16,048 nt of DNA from Flavobacteriales bacterium (GCA_947457285.1 CANGVZ010000011.1:1-16048), one strand, 5' to 3'; positions 6,823 through 15,321 are shown, counted from the stretch's first letter. Notes: a model not told the origin generated them from the letters alone. Numbers and translations are program-made.

Positions 6823-7574
6823 TATTTCTTAATTAACACCACACAAGCTCCCCATGTATTTTCCGAGAGTTTATTGCCTGTTCCAAACTCAAAGGCGTCA
6901 ACCATCTCAAAGCCGGTTTTCTCTGCAAGATAGGCGATGAAGGGCAAACTGAAATGACGCATGTGATGTTCTTCTGTGAAATTGGCAATCAAATTTCCAT
7001 TATGGTCTTTAATGAAAATTTCAAATTTAACGGTTACAATGTCTTTTTCAATGTGGATGATAGGTTCTGAAATACGAGTAAGTTCATACTCGTCGGTCTC
7101 CCATCGTCTTACGCGCACACTTGGCTTTTCATTATAAACAGCAGGTGAATACCAGAAATCAAAAATGAAAGGTGCGCCTGGATTCAAGTGTTGATTTACA
7201 GATTGCAAACAAGATTCAAGTGAGGAATTTGTATTCAAATAAGACATCACATGAAATAAAGAGATTGCTGCATTCATGTTGTCCTTCAAATCGAAGCGCT
7301 CGATGCTACCTTGAATGGCGTTGAAACCTTGAATGTTTTTTTGCTGGGAAAGGCGAAGCATTTCTTCGCTAAGCTCGATTCCAGTGACTCTTAAATTTTT
7401 AGAACATAAGTAGGCTGCGTGGTTGCCGCTGCCGCTTCCTAATTCCAATATATGCTTTGCATTTGGAGCATATTTGGAGAGATAGGTCATTACGAATTCA
7501 CATTCTTGATCATAGTTTTTATCACGATAGATGATGTCGTAATACAAACTATATTGATTGAATTGATTTAGCAC
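6822..7574 (-). CDS. Class I SAM-dependent methyltransferase
   Basis: A 250-residue Rossmann-fold methyltransferase. Motif I is ILELGSGSGNH (42-52), followed by the acidic strand end VTGIELS (64-70) that binds the SAM ribose. SLFHVMSYL (106-114) and FDFWYSPAV (139-147) resemble the small-molecule group that includes amino-sugar N-methyltransferases such as DesVI. Together with its TAATG coupling to the perosamine-synthase-like aminotransferase, this suggests it methylates the amino group of the same sugar; that is inference, and O-methylation is not excluded. It lies 44 bases after the upstream glycosyltransferase stop. There is no membrane segment or signal peptide. Confidence 0.85.
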   Translation of the reverse strand: MLNQFNQYSLYYDIIYRDKNYDQECEFVMTYLSKYAPNAKHILELGSGSGNHAAYLCSKNLRVTGIELSEEMLRLSQQKNIQGFNAIQGSIERFDLKDNMNAAISLFHVMSYLNTNSSLESCLQSVNQHLNPGAPFIFDFWYSPAVYNEKPSVRVRRWETDEYELTRISEPIIHIEKDIVTVKFEIFIKDHNGNLIANFTEEHHMRHFSLPFIAYLAEKTGFEMVDAFEFGTGNKLSENTWGACVVLIKK

Positions 7575-7618
7575 GGCGTTCTAGGTTGATGGTTTTGCGT
7601 GGATAAAAGTAATTATTC

Positions 7619-8824
7619 TTATCCCATTCGTGCAATTTCTTGGCCTATTGGTTGAAAATAACGATCGAAACTAAAGTGTTCGTCAAACGCTGCTTTGGCG
7701 GCACGGCTATATTTCTCGTAGTCGGCGCGAATTGTTTCAACAGCGGCATTGAAGTCTTCCAGATTCTTTACCAACTGTCCACATTTCGTCTTCTCAATGA
7801 AATCTGACATTCCAGGAAGGTCATTTACAATAATTGGAATGCCAAGTTTGAGGTATTGACTCAACTTGCCAGATGCATATAGTATGTTGGAAAAATTATC
7901 GCCATAAGAGTCATTGTAAATTGCCACTCCAATATGAGCAGAACTGAGCAAGGCCTCTAAATCCTGATATTTTACAGGGTCTAATGAAAAACACACGTTC
8001 ATAGCATTTTCCATTTTCAACGACTGGAAATAAGGTGTTTTTGAATCGTCAGAATTCCTGCTGTGAAAAATCAAAGTATAATTATCATTTTTTTTAGCCT
8101 GCTGAAGCAGTTCCAGACTGTGAGTGGCAGGGGAGATCATACCCGCTGAAAGCACGATGAATCGGTCTCTGGGTAGTTGGAATTTTTCATGAAGAAAGAA
8201 TTCTTCATTCGATCGAGTCTTGGCTTCGCCCCTGGGTGCATTTGGCAAAAAATATACGTTCGTATTTTCTGAAGGAATCCCATTTTCTATGCACAATAAC
8301 TTCCAACGTTGTTGGTCTTGAATGATAGAAAATTTGCAGGATTTATGAAAGCGAATTTCTTGTTCCTTAATTTTTTCGGAAAAATTTGTACGCTTGTAGT
8401 TGTCAAAAAAACTGATTTCAAGCGATAGATATATCTTGTTTGAGATAGTAGTTTTCTCACAGATAGATGCCCCGATGGCATCTACAGCAATAATCGCATT
8501 GAATCGGGATTTCTTTAGCCTTTGTACACAAAACTTTTCAAATCTTATTACTTCTTTTTCTACTGGCAAAAGTGAACGAAGCTGTTTTTTAGTTTTAAGA
8601 AGAAATCTGTTTTGAATTCTTTCTGATAAACTGAGTTTGGATGAGAGGTACGTGACTCGGATATTGGTATTGCCTGGATTATAGGGAGGAAAGCCCGAGT
8701 GAATGGTGCGTGTAAAAATTTCTACCCGACAACCCTTTTCGGAAAGAGATTCAGCAATGTTGATGATGGTGGGCGAGACGCTGAGATAACCCTCGAAAAA
8801 GACGATTGCAACGCTATTGCTCAT
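7619..8824 (-). CDS. GT-B glycosyltransferase (GT4-like)
   Basis: A 401-residue protein from the ATG at 8824. A more upstream ATG at 8863 would add 13 hydrophobic residues and a 50-base overlap with the cupin gene, whereas MSNSVAIVFFEGYLSVSPTI starts directly on the expected first strand of the GT-B fold. The C-terminal half has FIVLSAGMISPATHSLELLQ as the start of the donor domain. The nucleotide-sugar region SGKLSQYLKLGIPIIVNDLP is typical of GT4-type enzymes. The N-terminal half is divergent, so acceptor prediction is not possible. It overlaps the cupin stop by 11 bases, as part of the minus-strand glycan operon. Confidence 0.8.
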   Translation of the reverse strand: MSNSVAIVFFEGYLSVSPTIINIAESLSEKGCRVEIFTRTIHSGFPPYNPGNTNIRVTYLSSKLSLSERIQNRFLLKTKKQLRSLLPVEKEVIRFEKFCVQRLKKSRFNAIIAVDAIGASICEKTTISNKIYLSLEISFFDNYKRTNFSEKIKEQEIRFHKSCKFSIIQDQQRWKLLCIENGIPSENTNVYFLPNAPRGEAKTRSNEEFFLHEKFQLPRDRFIVLSAGMISPATHSLELLQQAKKNDNYTLIFHSRNSDDSKTPYFQSLKMENAMNVCFSLDPVKYQDLEALLSSAHIGVAIYNDSYGDNFSNILYASGKLSQYLKLGIPIIVNDLPGMSDFIEKTKCGQLVKNLEDFNAAVETIRADYEKYSRAAKAAFDEHFSFDRYFQPIGQEIARMG

Positions 8825-9254
8825 TATCATTGAGAATAATAGCAGACTCATCAATTGCATCAAAACGAACTTTATCTCGTTCTCCGCAATATGGTCCCTG
8901 TTTCACTTCAATGATTTCACTTTGTTCCATCATTTTGAAGCCGTGACCACCATCTGAAAGTAAGATGACATCGCCCTTTCGGAGAATTCGGCTTTCAAGA
9001 TAATGCTGGTCGTTGTTGTAAAAATCTACTCTAACAAGACCACTCTTGATATACAACACTTCCTGAGTAAGGTGTACCTCTCTCTGAACCAAGTTGTGAC
9101 GATGCGGAAGGATATTGTAGTCCTTGGGGCGCTGCATATATCCTAATTGCTGAGAAGAATTGTCATCAGTGAAAAACACAATATTATCAGACTTATACTC
9201 CGCACGGATGATGATGCCCAATAGCAGACTGCGTTCTTTTATATATTCAATCAT
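8814..9254 (-). CDS. Small cupin-domain protein
   Basis: A 146-residue single-domain cupin. Motif 1 is visible as HRH (51-53) then E65 and G72 (EVLYIKSG), motif 2 as GDVILLSDGGH (94-104), giving likely metal ligands H51, H53, E65 and H104. The rest (IIEVKQGPYCGERDKVRF) resembles small cupins I associate with lipopolysaccharide loci. The role is unknown: sugar-nucleotide isomerase or epimerase, or a regulator, are possible. It does not show the FdtA/WxcM pattern, so I do not call it a 3,4-ketoisomerase. Its ATG overlaps the stop of the preceding glycosyltransferase by 4 bases (ATGA), and its stop lies inside the next gene. Confidence 0.75.
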   Translation of the reverse strand: MIEYIKERSLLLGIIIRAEYKSDNIVFFTDDNSSQQLGYMQRPKDYNILPHRHNLVQREVHLTQEVLYIKSGLVRVDFYNNDQHYLESRILRKGDVILLSDGGHGFKMMEQSEIIEVKQGPYCGERDKVRFDAIDESAIILNDNEQ

Positions 9255-10129
9255 GAAAGAAACTTTTTTTTGGCAATCTGTTTCCAGAGTCCAGGTATTG
9301 TAATTATTAGGGCTAAGGTAATCTGCGTTTTGTAAACCTTACTTTCCTTTTTCTGCGAAACAAGATCGTAGACAAACATACCAATACTTTGAAAGTCTGT
9401 CAAATGTTGAGACCAGAGAGTTTTGAATTTTTTAAATAAATAGAGATAACCTTTGAATGCCCTTTTGGTGTTGGACGACATTGCGTCGTCGCCACCAACA
9501 AAATAGGTGACCAGTGGCTCCTCTACCGTATGATAAGTACAATTTTGAGAAAGGCGAATGTGTGTTTCCCATTCTTGAAAGGATGGGCAGTCTTCGTCAA
9601 GGCCACCAATTTGGGTAAGCTTACTTTTGTGAACTATGGAACTTGAGAAATAGACGTAAGTTTTGTTAGCAAGCAGTTGCAAGGTGATACAACCTTTAGG
9701 AGATTGATTGGCCATGAACTTCAGTTCATTGGTATGCCTGTTAATTACATATAAGTGGCAGCAGTAGACATCGGCGTTGTTTGATTTTATTGCTTCTGCC
9801 ATTTTACTAAGGTAATCGGGCGACATGATATCATCCGAATCGAAGAATACTACCCATTCGAATTGTGCGAGATTGAGACCTGTATTTCGTGCTCCTTGAG
9901 CTCCTTTTTTACCCAGATTTGAAACAACTTTAAAAGAGGGCTGATTTTGGGCAAAGTCCTTTACCACCTCAATGGTATTGTCTGTACTGAGGTCATCTAC
10001 TATTATACACTCCCAATGCTTATAGTTCTGACGCGCAACGCTGTTCAGCGTTTCGATGATCAGTTGAGCGCGATTATAAGAAGGAATAACAATACTAAAC
10101 CTTGGGATTTCTTTGTCTGATGACATCAT
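9251..10129 (-). CDS. Family 2 glycosyltransferase
   Basis: A 292-residue GT2 enzyme with all core landmarks: FSIVIPSYNR (11-20), CIIVDDLSTDNT (41-52), GARNTGLN (79-86), and the metal-binding DSDD (97-100) in WVVFFDSDDIMSPDYL. The later FQEWETHIRL provides the likely catalytic-base region (ED/EW type). A moderately hydrophobic C-terminus (TQITLALIITIPGLW) may touch the membrane. It starts at ATG 10129 or the adjacent ATG at 10126; either overlaps the preceding gene by more than 30 bases. It is the second gene of the minus-strand operon. The sugar is unknown. Confidence 0.9.
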   Translation of the reverse strand: MMSSDKEIPRFSIVIPSYNRAQLIIETLNSVARQNYKHWECIIVDDLSTDNTIEVVKDFAQNQPSFKVVSNLGKKGAQGARNTGLNLAQFEWVVFFDSDDIMSPDYLSKMAEAIKSNNADVYCCHLYVINRHTNELKFMANQSPKGCITLQLLANKTYVYFSSSIVHKSKLTQIGGLDEDCPSFQEWETHIRLSQNCTYHTVEEPLVTYFVGGDDAMSSNTKRAFKGYLYLFKKFKTLWSQHLTDFQSIGMFVYDLVSQKKESKVYKTQITLALIITIPGLWKQIAKKKFLS

Positions 10130-11228
10130 CGATAAGGTTATTTAGTGTGTCAATATGATGTGAAAGTAAAAAACCTGATTCTATTCGCTTGCGAGCTTTT
10201 GAGCTCATGGCACGCGCGAGTTCGAAGTCCGAAAGTATTTTCTTCATATACTCTGACATCAACATCCAATCGCCTTCATCCACAAGAAAGCCAGTTTCAT
10301 TGTGCAATACAATATCGGCAATCCCTTCATGCTTTGTAGCTACAACAGGCAATCCAAATAGCTGACTCTCAATGACAGCAACTGGTGTTCCTTCTTTGTC
10401 GCCATCTTCTGCGGTGCGGGAGTGCTGAACAAAAGCCAACGAGTTTTTCATATTATCTATGATCGCCTGACGTTTCAAAGCTCCTGTAAATTCAACATTA
10501 TTCTCCATATTTAGAAATTGCACCAAATCTTTGCACATTGGCAATAGAGTGCCTTCACCAATCATCACCAATTTTGCATCGGGGTATTCTTGGAGCACTT
10601 TAGAAAACGCAAATAATGTAAGATGCGGTGACTTTTTGTCCACAAATCTTCCGATCGCTAGTAGTTGCTTGGATGGAGCAAACTCACCGCGTTGTAGTGC
10701 AAAATCTGGATGGGGGCCATAACAAGAATAAACGACTTTATCCGCAGGAGCGCCTAGACTGATAAGCCTTTCGCGCATCGCATTGGATACAGCGACAATG
10801 CGTGAAGCATATGCAAACACCCTCTTGTATTCTTTTTGATAACGCGCGAGTAATTCATATTGAGCTGAGTCATAGCCATGAAAGTGAACGATGATTGGTA
10901 TTCCCGTAGGTTGTATGATGTCTATAACTTGAGCGGCAATATGACCATACTCGATCAATATTGCATCTGGTTTTTCTGCAATAAGTGAGTCTTGAAACGC
11001 TTTCGTTTTGGGTTGAAGGGTTTCTTTTTTTAATCTGTTCTGTATTTTTCTAACTGCTCTTGAGGCAAATCCAGGTGGCTTGTAAAGCCCATTCCCATTG
11101 AGTTTATTGGGGATGTCTGCTCCGTGGTAAACCAATTTGTCACCTTCTAAAAACTCAATGTGACATTGAATGAAAGATTCAGTAGGAGAGTCAATCTGAG
11201 GGGTGATTATGGCGATTCTTTTTTTCAT
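10095..11228 (-). CDS. Family 4 glycosyltransferase
   Basis: A 377-residue GT-B enzyme. I use the ATG at 11228 (MKKRIAIITPQIDSPTESFI), because the upstream ATG at 11258 would add ten residues encoded across a TATATTTG promoter element. Landmarks are HFHGYDS in the acceptor domain, LLAIGRFVDKKSPHLTLFAF opening the donor domain, and the GT4 EX7E motif in EGTPVAVIESQLFGLP, followed by GIADIVLHNETGFLVDEGD. It is predicted to be cytosolic and to extend the polysaccharide chain. As the first gene of the six-gene minus-strand operon, its 3' end overlaps the next gene by 35 bases, and it lies back-to-back with wzm. Confidence 0.9.
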   Translation of the reverse strand: MKKRIAIITPQIDSPTESFIQCHIEFLEGDKLVYHGADIPNKLNGNGLYKPPGFASRAVRKIQNRLKKETLQPKTKAFQDSLIAEKPDAILIEYGHIAAQVIDIIQPTGIPIIVHFHGYDSAQYELLARYQKEYKRVFAYASRIVAVSNAMRERLISLGAPADKVVYSCYGPHPDFALQRGEFAPSKQLLAIGRFVDKKSPHLTLFAFSKVLQEYPDAKLVMIGEGTLLPMCKDLVQFLNMENNVEFTGALKRQAIIDNMKNSLAFVQHSRTAEDGDKEGTPVAVIESQLFGLPVVATKHEGIADIVLHNETGFLVDEGDWMLMSEYMKKILSDFELARAMSSKARKRIESGFLLSHHIDTLNNLIDDVIRQRNPKV

Positions 11229-11240
11229 CGGTGGACAGGG

Positions 11241-11248
11241 CAAATATA
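11241..11248 (-). promoter_or_regulatory. Predicted -7 element of the minus-strand glycan operon
   Basis: TATATTTG on the minus strand is a perfect TAnnTTTG match. It ends only 12 bases before the ATG at 11228, so with a usual start about 7 bases downstream the mRNA would have a leader of roughly 5 bases. No TTTG stands at the expected -33 distance. Confidence 0.45.
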
Positions 11249-11305
11249 GCAATAACATTCACCCGCGTTTTTTTGTGGTTTGACAACTTTTTGTGGCGGT
11301 TCTTT

Positions 11306-11337
11306 TTTGAAAGTAGTAGTCCTTTCTGGTCTTTTTG
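11306..11337 (+). promoter_or_regulatory. Weak promoter candidate for the wzm operon
   Basis: TTTG (11306-11309), 20-nt spacer, TCTTTTTG (11330-11337): right spacing, but the second base of the -7 element deviates from TAnnTTTG. A start near 11344 would precede the ATG at 11373. An alternative, TATTATTG at 11341-11348, lacks a -33 partner. Confidence 0.25.
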
Positions 11338-11372
11338 GCTTATTATTGTACACAATTTTGACTAAAATTAGT

Positions 11373-12209
11373 ATGCGGGTTCAGGTTTACGAATCTTCGA
11401 ATGGAGAGTCTCTTGTTCAATTGTTAAAATCCATTTTGTTAGGCTTAAGGAATGGCCATTCACTTGGTTTTCGATTGTTCGTGAGAGATTTGAAGGCAGG
11501 TCTCGAGGCTTCGTTGCTTGGATATTTCTGGATCGCTTTGCCAGCGCTGGCTTCCGCGGGCCTTTGGATTTTTATCCAACAACAAAAGATTATTTCCATT
11601 GGAGATACCGCGTTGCCTTATCCAGTATTTGTTTTAATTGGAACCACGTGTTGGACTGTTTTCGCTGAATCCGTGAATAAGCCCATTCAACGATACAAGT
11701 CTGCCATGTCGCTCATGGTAAAACTTAATTTTCCGCGCGAGGCGATCTTTGTCTCGGCGATCTACGATTTATTATTCAGCCTGGTTTTAAAGGTTGTAGT
11801 GCTCTTCGTGATTATTGCAGCTTTAGGCGTGGTGCCTTCAATTGGATGGGTTGGCATTTTGTTTTTTGCGCTCGGCTCAATGTTTATTGGTGTTTCATTT
11901 GGTCTTCTGATCTCACCGTTTGGTGTTTTGCTAAATGATTTTTCTCGGGCAATAAACATGGTGATGCCATTCATAATGTATCTGACCCCCGTTGTATTTA
12001 CAATTCAGGCAGATAGTTTTTTGGGAAAAATGCAGGTATTTAATCCCGTGACGCCTTGGATCGAATCTGCAAGAAATATTCTTACAGGAGCGCCAATTGA
12101 TGTTTATGCATTGGGACTATGGGTCGGGATTTCAATTGTTTTATCACTCATAGGCTTGATGTTGATGCGAATCGCACTCCCAATAATTGTTGAAAGAGCA
12201 GGAAGTTAA
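11373..12209 (+). CDS. wzm: ABC transporter permease for polysaccharide export (Wzm)
   Basis: A 278-residue permease of the ABC-2 type that, with Wzt, exports a lipid-linked polysaccharide across the inner membrane. I use the ATG at 11373 (MRVQVYESSNGESLVQLLKS). A TTG-initiated frame from 11280 would add 31 hydrophobic residues atypical of the family and encoded across the promoter region. The cytoplasmic N-terminal helix LFVRDLKAGLEASLLGYFWI is the family hallmark and precedes six predicted membrane helices. The conserved PREAIFVSAI region and the NPVTPWIESARNIL segment before the last helices are present. Length fits the usual 250-280. It lies 17 bases ahead of wzt and opens the divergent plus-strand operon. 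Confidence 0.9.
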   Translation: MRVQVYESSNGESLVQLLKSILLGLRNGHSLGFRLFVRDLKAGLEASLLGYFWIALPALASAGLWIFIQQQKIISIGDTALPYPVFVLIGTTCWTVFAESVNKPIQRYKSAMSLMVKLNFPREAIFVSAIYDLLFSLVLKVVVLFVIIAALGVVPSIGWVGILFFALGSMFIGVSFGLLISPFGVLLNDFSRAINMVMPFIMYLTPVVFTIQADSFLGKMQVFNPVTPWIESARNILTGAPIDVYALGLWVGISIVLSLIGLMLMRIALPIIVERAGS

Positions 12210-12226
12210 TTAAGTTTTCAAACAAA

Positions 12227-13438
12227 ATGAATGAAGAGGTACTAGTTAAAGTTGAAGGTGTTTCTAAAAAGTTTTGCCGAAACTTAAAGCGAAGCTTGGT
12301 CTACGGTGGGAGCGATATTTTTAAAGGATTTCTTGGTATTGAAAAGTCATCAGATCTCAGAAAAGAAGAGTTTTGGGCGGTCAATGATGTGTCTTTTGAA
12401 GTGCGAAGAGGAGAGTGCTTGGGATTGATAGGTCATAATGGCGCTGGAAAAAGCACGCTTCTGAAAATGTTGAATGGATTGATTCGACCCGATAAGGGAC
12501 GAATCGAAATGAAAGGTAAAGTCAGCGCGCTCATAGAGCTCGGTGCTGGATTTAGTCCTTTTCTAACTGGTCGAGAAAATGTATATAACAACGGTGCCGT
12601 TTTGGGATTTAAAAAGCATGAAATTGATGCCAAATTCGATGATATTGTTGCCTTTGCAGAGATAGGTGACTTTATAGATACCCCCGTTCAGAATTATAGC
12701 TCGGGCATGAAAGTGAGACTCGGATTTGCTGTTGCGGCTCAGCTGGAACCAGACATACTCCTAGTAGACGAGGTATTAGCCGTTGGTGATATGGGATTCG
12801 TTTTGAAATGCTTCAATCGAATGGATAAGCTTCTCCAAAACACTGCAATGATTTTCGTTTCGCATTCCATGCCACAGATCGCCCGAATGAGCACGTCATT
12901 ATTGATGCTTGAGAAAGGAAAGCAAATCATCTATAGCAACGATATTAGTGAAGGACTCGCTGAATACTACGGTAGGTTCAAGAGCGAAATTGGCGATTAT
13001 CAAGGTTCGCACGATGTAGACCTCAATAAAATTTCACTTTTTTCAAAGGGAGAGGATATCACTAATCGCACTGTGGTAGAGGTGCAATATGGAGCAGATC
13101 TCACCATCGAGTTGGAAGTAAACTTTAAAAGAAAGGTCATAAATCCAGATTTGTACATCGTTTTTTACGATAAGGAGCAGCGCGGATTTGCAGAAATATT
13201 TAATTTTAAAGATCAAGTGAAAATTTCGGAAGCAGAGGGTGTTATGCGATTTAGTTCGAGAATCCCAGAACTATTTTTTACCCAAGGCCGATATTCTATC
13301 ACCATCGCGCTAAAGGAAGAAAGTGAAGTAACAGAAATTTTATTTAGATACCAATCCGCTATTTACTTTAATGTCGTTGGCGGTTATCACGGTTGGGTGC
13401 CAGTACAAATTAATCCAACTTGGAGTTTAACGAATTAA
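12227..13438 (+). CDS. wzt: ABC transporter ATPase with C-terminal cargo domain (Wzt)
   Basis: A 403-residue protein. The N-terminal ATPase has Walker A GHNGAGKST (69-77), the signature YSSGMKVRLGF, Walker B ILLVDEVLAVGD and the switch His in IFVSHSM. The LIELGAGFSPFLTGRENVY segment is typical of polysaccharide and teichoic-acid exporters. About 150 residues beyond the ATPase (from about 250; EDITNRTVVEVQYGADLTIE onward, rich in beta strands) match the Wzt C-terminal carbohydrate-binding domain. In known systems that domain reads the modified non-reducing end of the O-antigen before export. This predicts a chain-capping modification in this organism, and a methyltransferase gene follows 3 bases later. 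It pairs with Wzm upstream. Confidence 0.93.
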   Translation: MNEEVLVKVEGVSKKFCRNLKRSLVYGGSDIFKGFLGIEKSSDLRKEEFWAVNDVSFEVRRGECLGLIGHNGAGKSTLLKMLNGLIRPDKGRIEMKGKVSALIELGAGFSPFLTGRENVYNNGAVLGFKKHEIDAKFDDIVAFAEIGDFIDTPVQNYSSGMKVRLGFAVAAQLEPDILLVDEVLAVGDMGFVLKCFNRMDKLLQNTAMIFVSHSMPQIARMSTSLLMLEKGKQIIYSNDISEGLAEYYGRFKSEIGDYQGSHDVDLNKISLFSKGEDITNRTVVEVQYGADLTIELEVNFKRKVINPDLYIVFYDKEQRGFAEIFNFKDQVKISEAEGVMRFSSRIPELFFTQGRYSITIALKEESEVTEILFRYQSAIYFNVVGGYHGWVPVQINPTWSLTN

Positions 13439-13441
13439 GTT

Positions 13442-14224
13442 ATGAAAGAATTATTGAAATCATTTTTTGGCTTGTTTGGTATCGCGGTTGTAAAGCGATC
13501 TACAATAGAATATCTTGAAAAAAAGTCGACGGCTTTCGGAGCAGTCGCTAATAAGAGTGAAAAAAACAGCCTAATTGATAATGCCTTCGAACTGCTGCGG
13601 AACGCGGGCTTCAAGCCAACGCATATCATAGATGTGGGAGCCAATCATGGCACTTGGACACGAGAGGTAATGACATATTTCAATAACGCTTGTTATACTC
13701 TGATTGAGCCTCAAGCTCAAATGAAAGAAAGCGTGGCTGATTTATTGAAAACAAATAAGGTGGTTTTCATGCCAATTGGTGTCGGTTCTACTTCAGGACA
13801 TTTTAATCTAACCATTGCTGAACGTGATGATAGTTGTAGCTTCCGACTTTCTGAGGAAGAAGCGAAAACTAGAGGGCTTCAACAAATCAAAGTAGAGGTT
13901 GATACGCTTGATAATATTGTAAAAAATTCAAGCTTCGGTATTCCTCAACTGGTAAAAATAGATGCCGAGGGACTCGATTTGGAAGTGCTAAAAGGAGCGA
14001 AAACTATCCTTGGTAAAACAGAAGTAATCCTTATCGAAGCAGCAGTAGTTAGCCCTTCGTTTGAAAACACCATACAGAATGTTATCAATATCATGGATGC
14101 CAATGGATATAAGCTCTTTGATATAACCGACCTCAACCGACCCTTCCAGCAACGCGTGCTATGGTTAGTGGAGTTGATGTTCGTATTGAAGGGTGGAGAA
14201 ATTGACTCTAAAAAGTGGATTTAA
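13442..14224 (+). CDS. FkbM family methyltransferase
   Basis: A 260-residue SAM-dependent O-methyltransferase of the FkbM family. The SAM site is HIIDVGANHGTW (61-72), with YTLIEPQ (85-91) as the acidic strand. The hallmark VKIDAEGLDLEVLKGA (171-186) follows, with the DAEG(x)E/D-type motif of the family. Members methylate sugar hydroxyls in glycans and antibiotics. It starts 3 bases after wzt, so it is almost certainly co-expressed with the exporter. This position is suggestive of a chain-terminating methyltransferase whose product the Wzt C-terminal domain would recognise, but an internal sugar methylation is equally allowed by sequence. Confidence 0.88.
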   Translation: MKELLKSFFGLFGIAVVKRSTIEYLEKKSTAFGAVANKSEKNSLIDNAFELLRNAGFKPTHIIDVGANHGTWTREVMTYFNNACYTLIEPQAQMKESVADLLKTNKVVFMPIGVGSTSGHFNLTIAERDDSCSFRLSEEEAKTRGLQQIKVEVDTLDNIVKNSSFGIPQLVKIDAEGLDLEVLKGAKTILGKTEVILIEAAVVSPSFENTIQNVINIMDANGYKLFDITDLNRPFQQRVLWLVELMFVLKGGEIDSKKWI

Positions 14225-14245
14225 GGATAAGCAACTTGATTTGAA

Positions 14246-15319
14246 ATGATTCCTGTTACCAAAACATATTTACCTCCAATTGCTGAGTATACAGCACAAG
14301 TTCAGCGAGCTTACGATAATCATTGGCTTACCAATAGAGGTGAATTGGTAAAAGAACTTGAGCAAAAACTTCAATCGTATCTTGGTGTGAGCAATGTGTT
14401 GATGATGAACAATGGTACGATTCCCCTCCAGATTGCATTGAAACTTATTGGTGGTGGAGGAGAGATCATTACCACTCCATTTAGTTATGTGGCCACTACT
14501 TCATCCATTATTTGGGAAAATTGTACTCCCGTATTTGTAGATATCCATGCAGATTTTTTGACCATTGATGAAAGTAAGATTGAAGCTGCAATAACAAAAA
14601 ATACCACTTGCATACTTGCAACTCATGTGTTTGGAAACCCCTGTAATATTGAAGTCATAGAACAAATAGCAGCAAAACATAATCTAAAGGTGATATATGA
14701 CGCAGCTCATTGTTTTGGGGTGGAATACAAAGGGAAAAGTGTTTTTGAATATGGCGATATAAGCACATGTAGCTTTCATGCGACTAAAATATTTCACACA
14801 GGAGAAGGCGGAGCTGTTTTTTGCAAGGATGAAGAGTTAAGACATAAGATTTACTTCAGTCATAATTTTGGACACAACGGTCCGCTCGATTTTCACGGGT
14901 TAGGTATCAACGGAAAAATATCTGAACTGCAAGCTGCCATGGGGCTTGCAGTGCTACCATATATGAGTGATATTCTCAACGCAAGAAAGGAAGTTGTGGA
15001 TATTTATTCCAAAAATCTCAACTGGGAAATACTTCGCACATTTAAGCTAAGAGAAGCCACGGAGTGGAACTATAGTTATTTCCCAGTCATCTTTCCGAAT
15101 GAAGAAATACTCATAAGGACGCAAACAGCACTGAATGAAAATGGAATATTACCAAGACGATATTTTTATCCTAGCTTGAATACTATACCATATGTTGGGG
15201 GAAGCGAGATGCCAATTTCCGAGGAGGTTTCAAAAACCATTCTTTGCCTCCCGCTCTATCACAATCTTGGTGATGACGTCTATCGTATTATTGAAATCAT
15301 ATCCAATCAGATTCAGTAA
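14246..15319 (+). CDS. DegT/DnrJ/EryC1 aminotransferase, VioA-like
   Basis: A 357-residue PLP-dependent sugar aminotransferase. The PLP lysine is K181 in CSFHATKIFHTGEGG; D152 (YDAAHCFG) would hold the pyridine nitrogen. The N-terminus (VTKTYLPPIAEY, HWLTNRGELVKELE, YLGV, NNGTIPLQIAL) resembles VioA-type enzymes that make dTDP-4-amino-4,6-dideoxyglucose, as I remember them; the substrate assignment is tentative. It is clearly a different subfamily from the aminotransferase at 5701-6822, so the polymer probably contains two amino sugars, or one enzyme serves another product. It starts 21 bases after the FkbM gene and ends 2 bases before the lyase-like gene. Confidence 0.9.
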   Translation: MIPVTKTYLPPIAEYTAQVQRAYDNHWLTNRGELVKELEQKLQSYLGVSNVLMMNNGTIPLQIALKLIGGGGEIITTPFSYVATTSSIIWENCTPVFVDIHADFLTIDESKIEAAITKNTTCILATHVFGNPCNIEVIEQIAAKHNLKVIYDAAHCFGVEYKGKSVFEYGDISTCSFHATKIFHTGEGGAVFCKDEELRHKIYFSHNFGHNGPLDFHGLGINGKISELQAAMGLAVLPYMSDILNARKEVVDIYSKNLNWEILRTFKLREATEWNYSYFPVIFPNEEILIRTQTALNENGILPRRYFYPSLNTIPYVGGSEMPISEEVSKTILCLPLYHNLGDDVYRIIEIISNQIQ

Positions 15320-15321
15320 TA

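Noticed and set aside
8814..9254. Cupin as FdtA/WxcM-type 3,4-ketoisomerase
   Set aside because: The size fits, but the motif order and surrounding residues differ from that family as I know it.
11280..11372. TTG start giving a 31-residue hydrophobic extension of Wzm
   Set aside because: Wzm proteins begin with a cytoplasmic amphipathic segment like that after the ATG at 11373, and the extension overlaps the promoter region.
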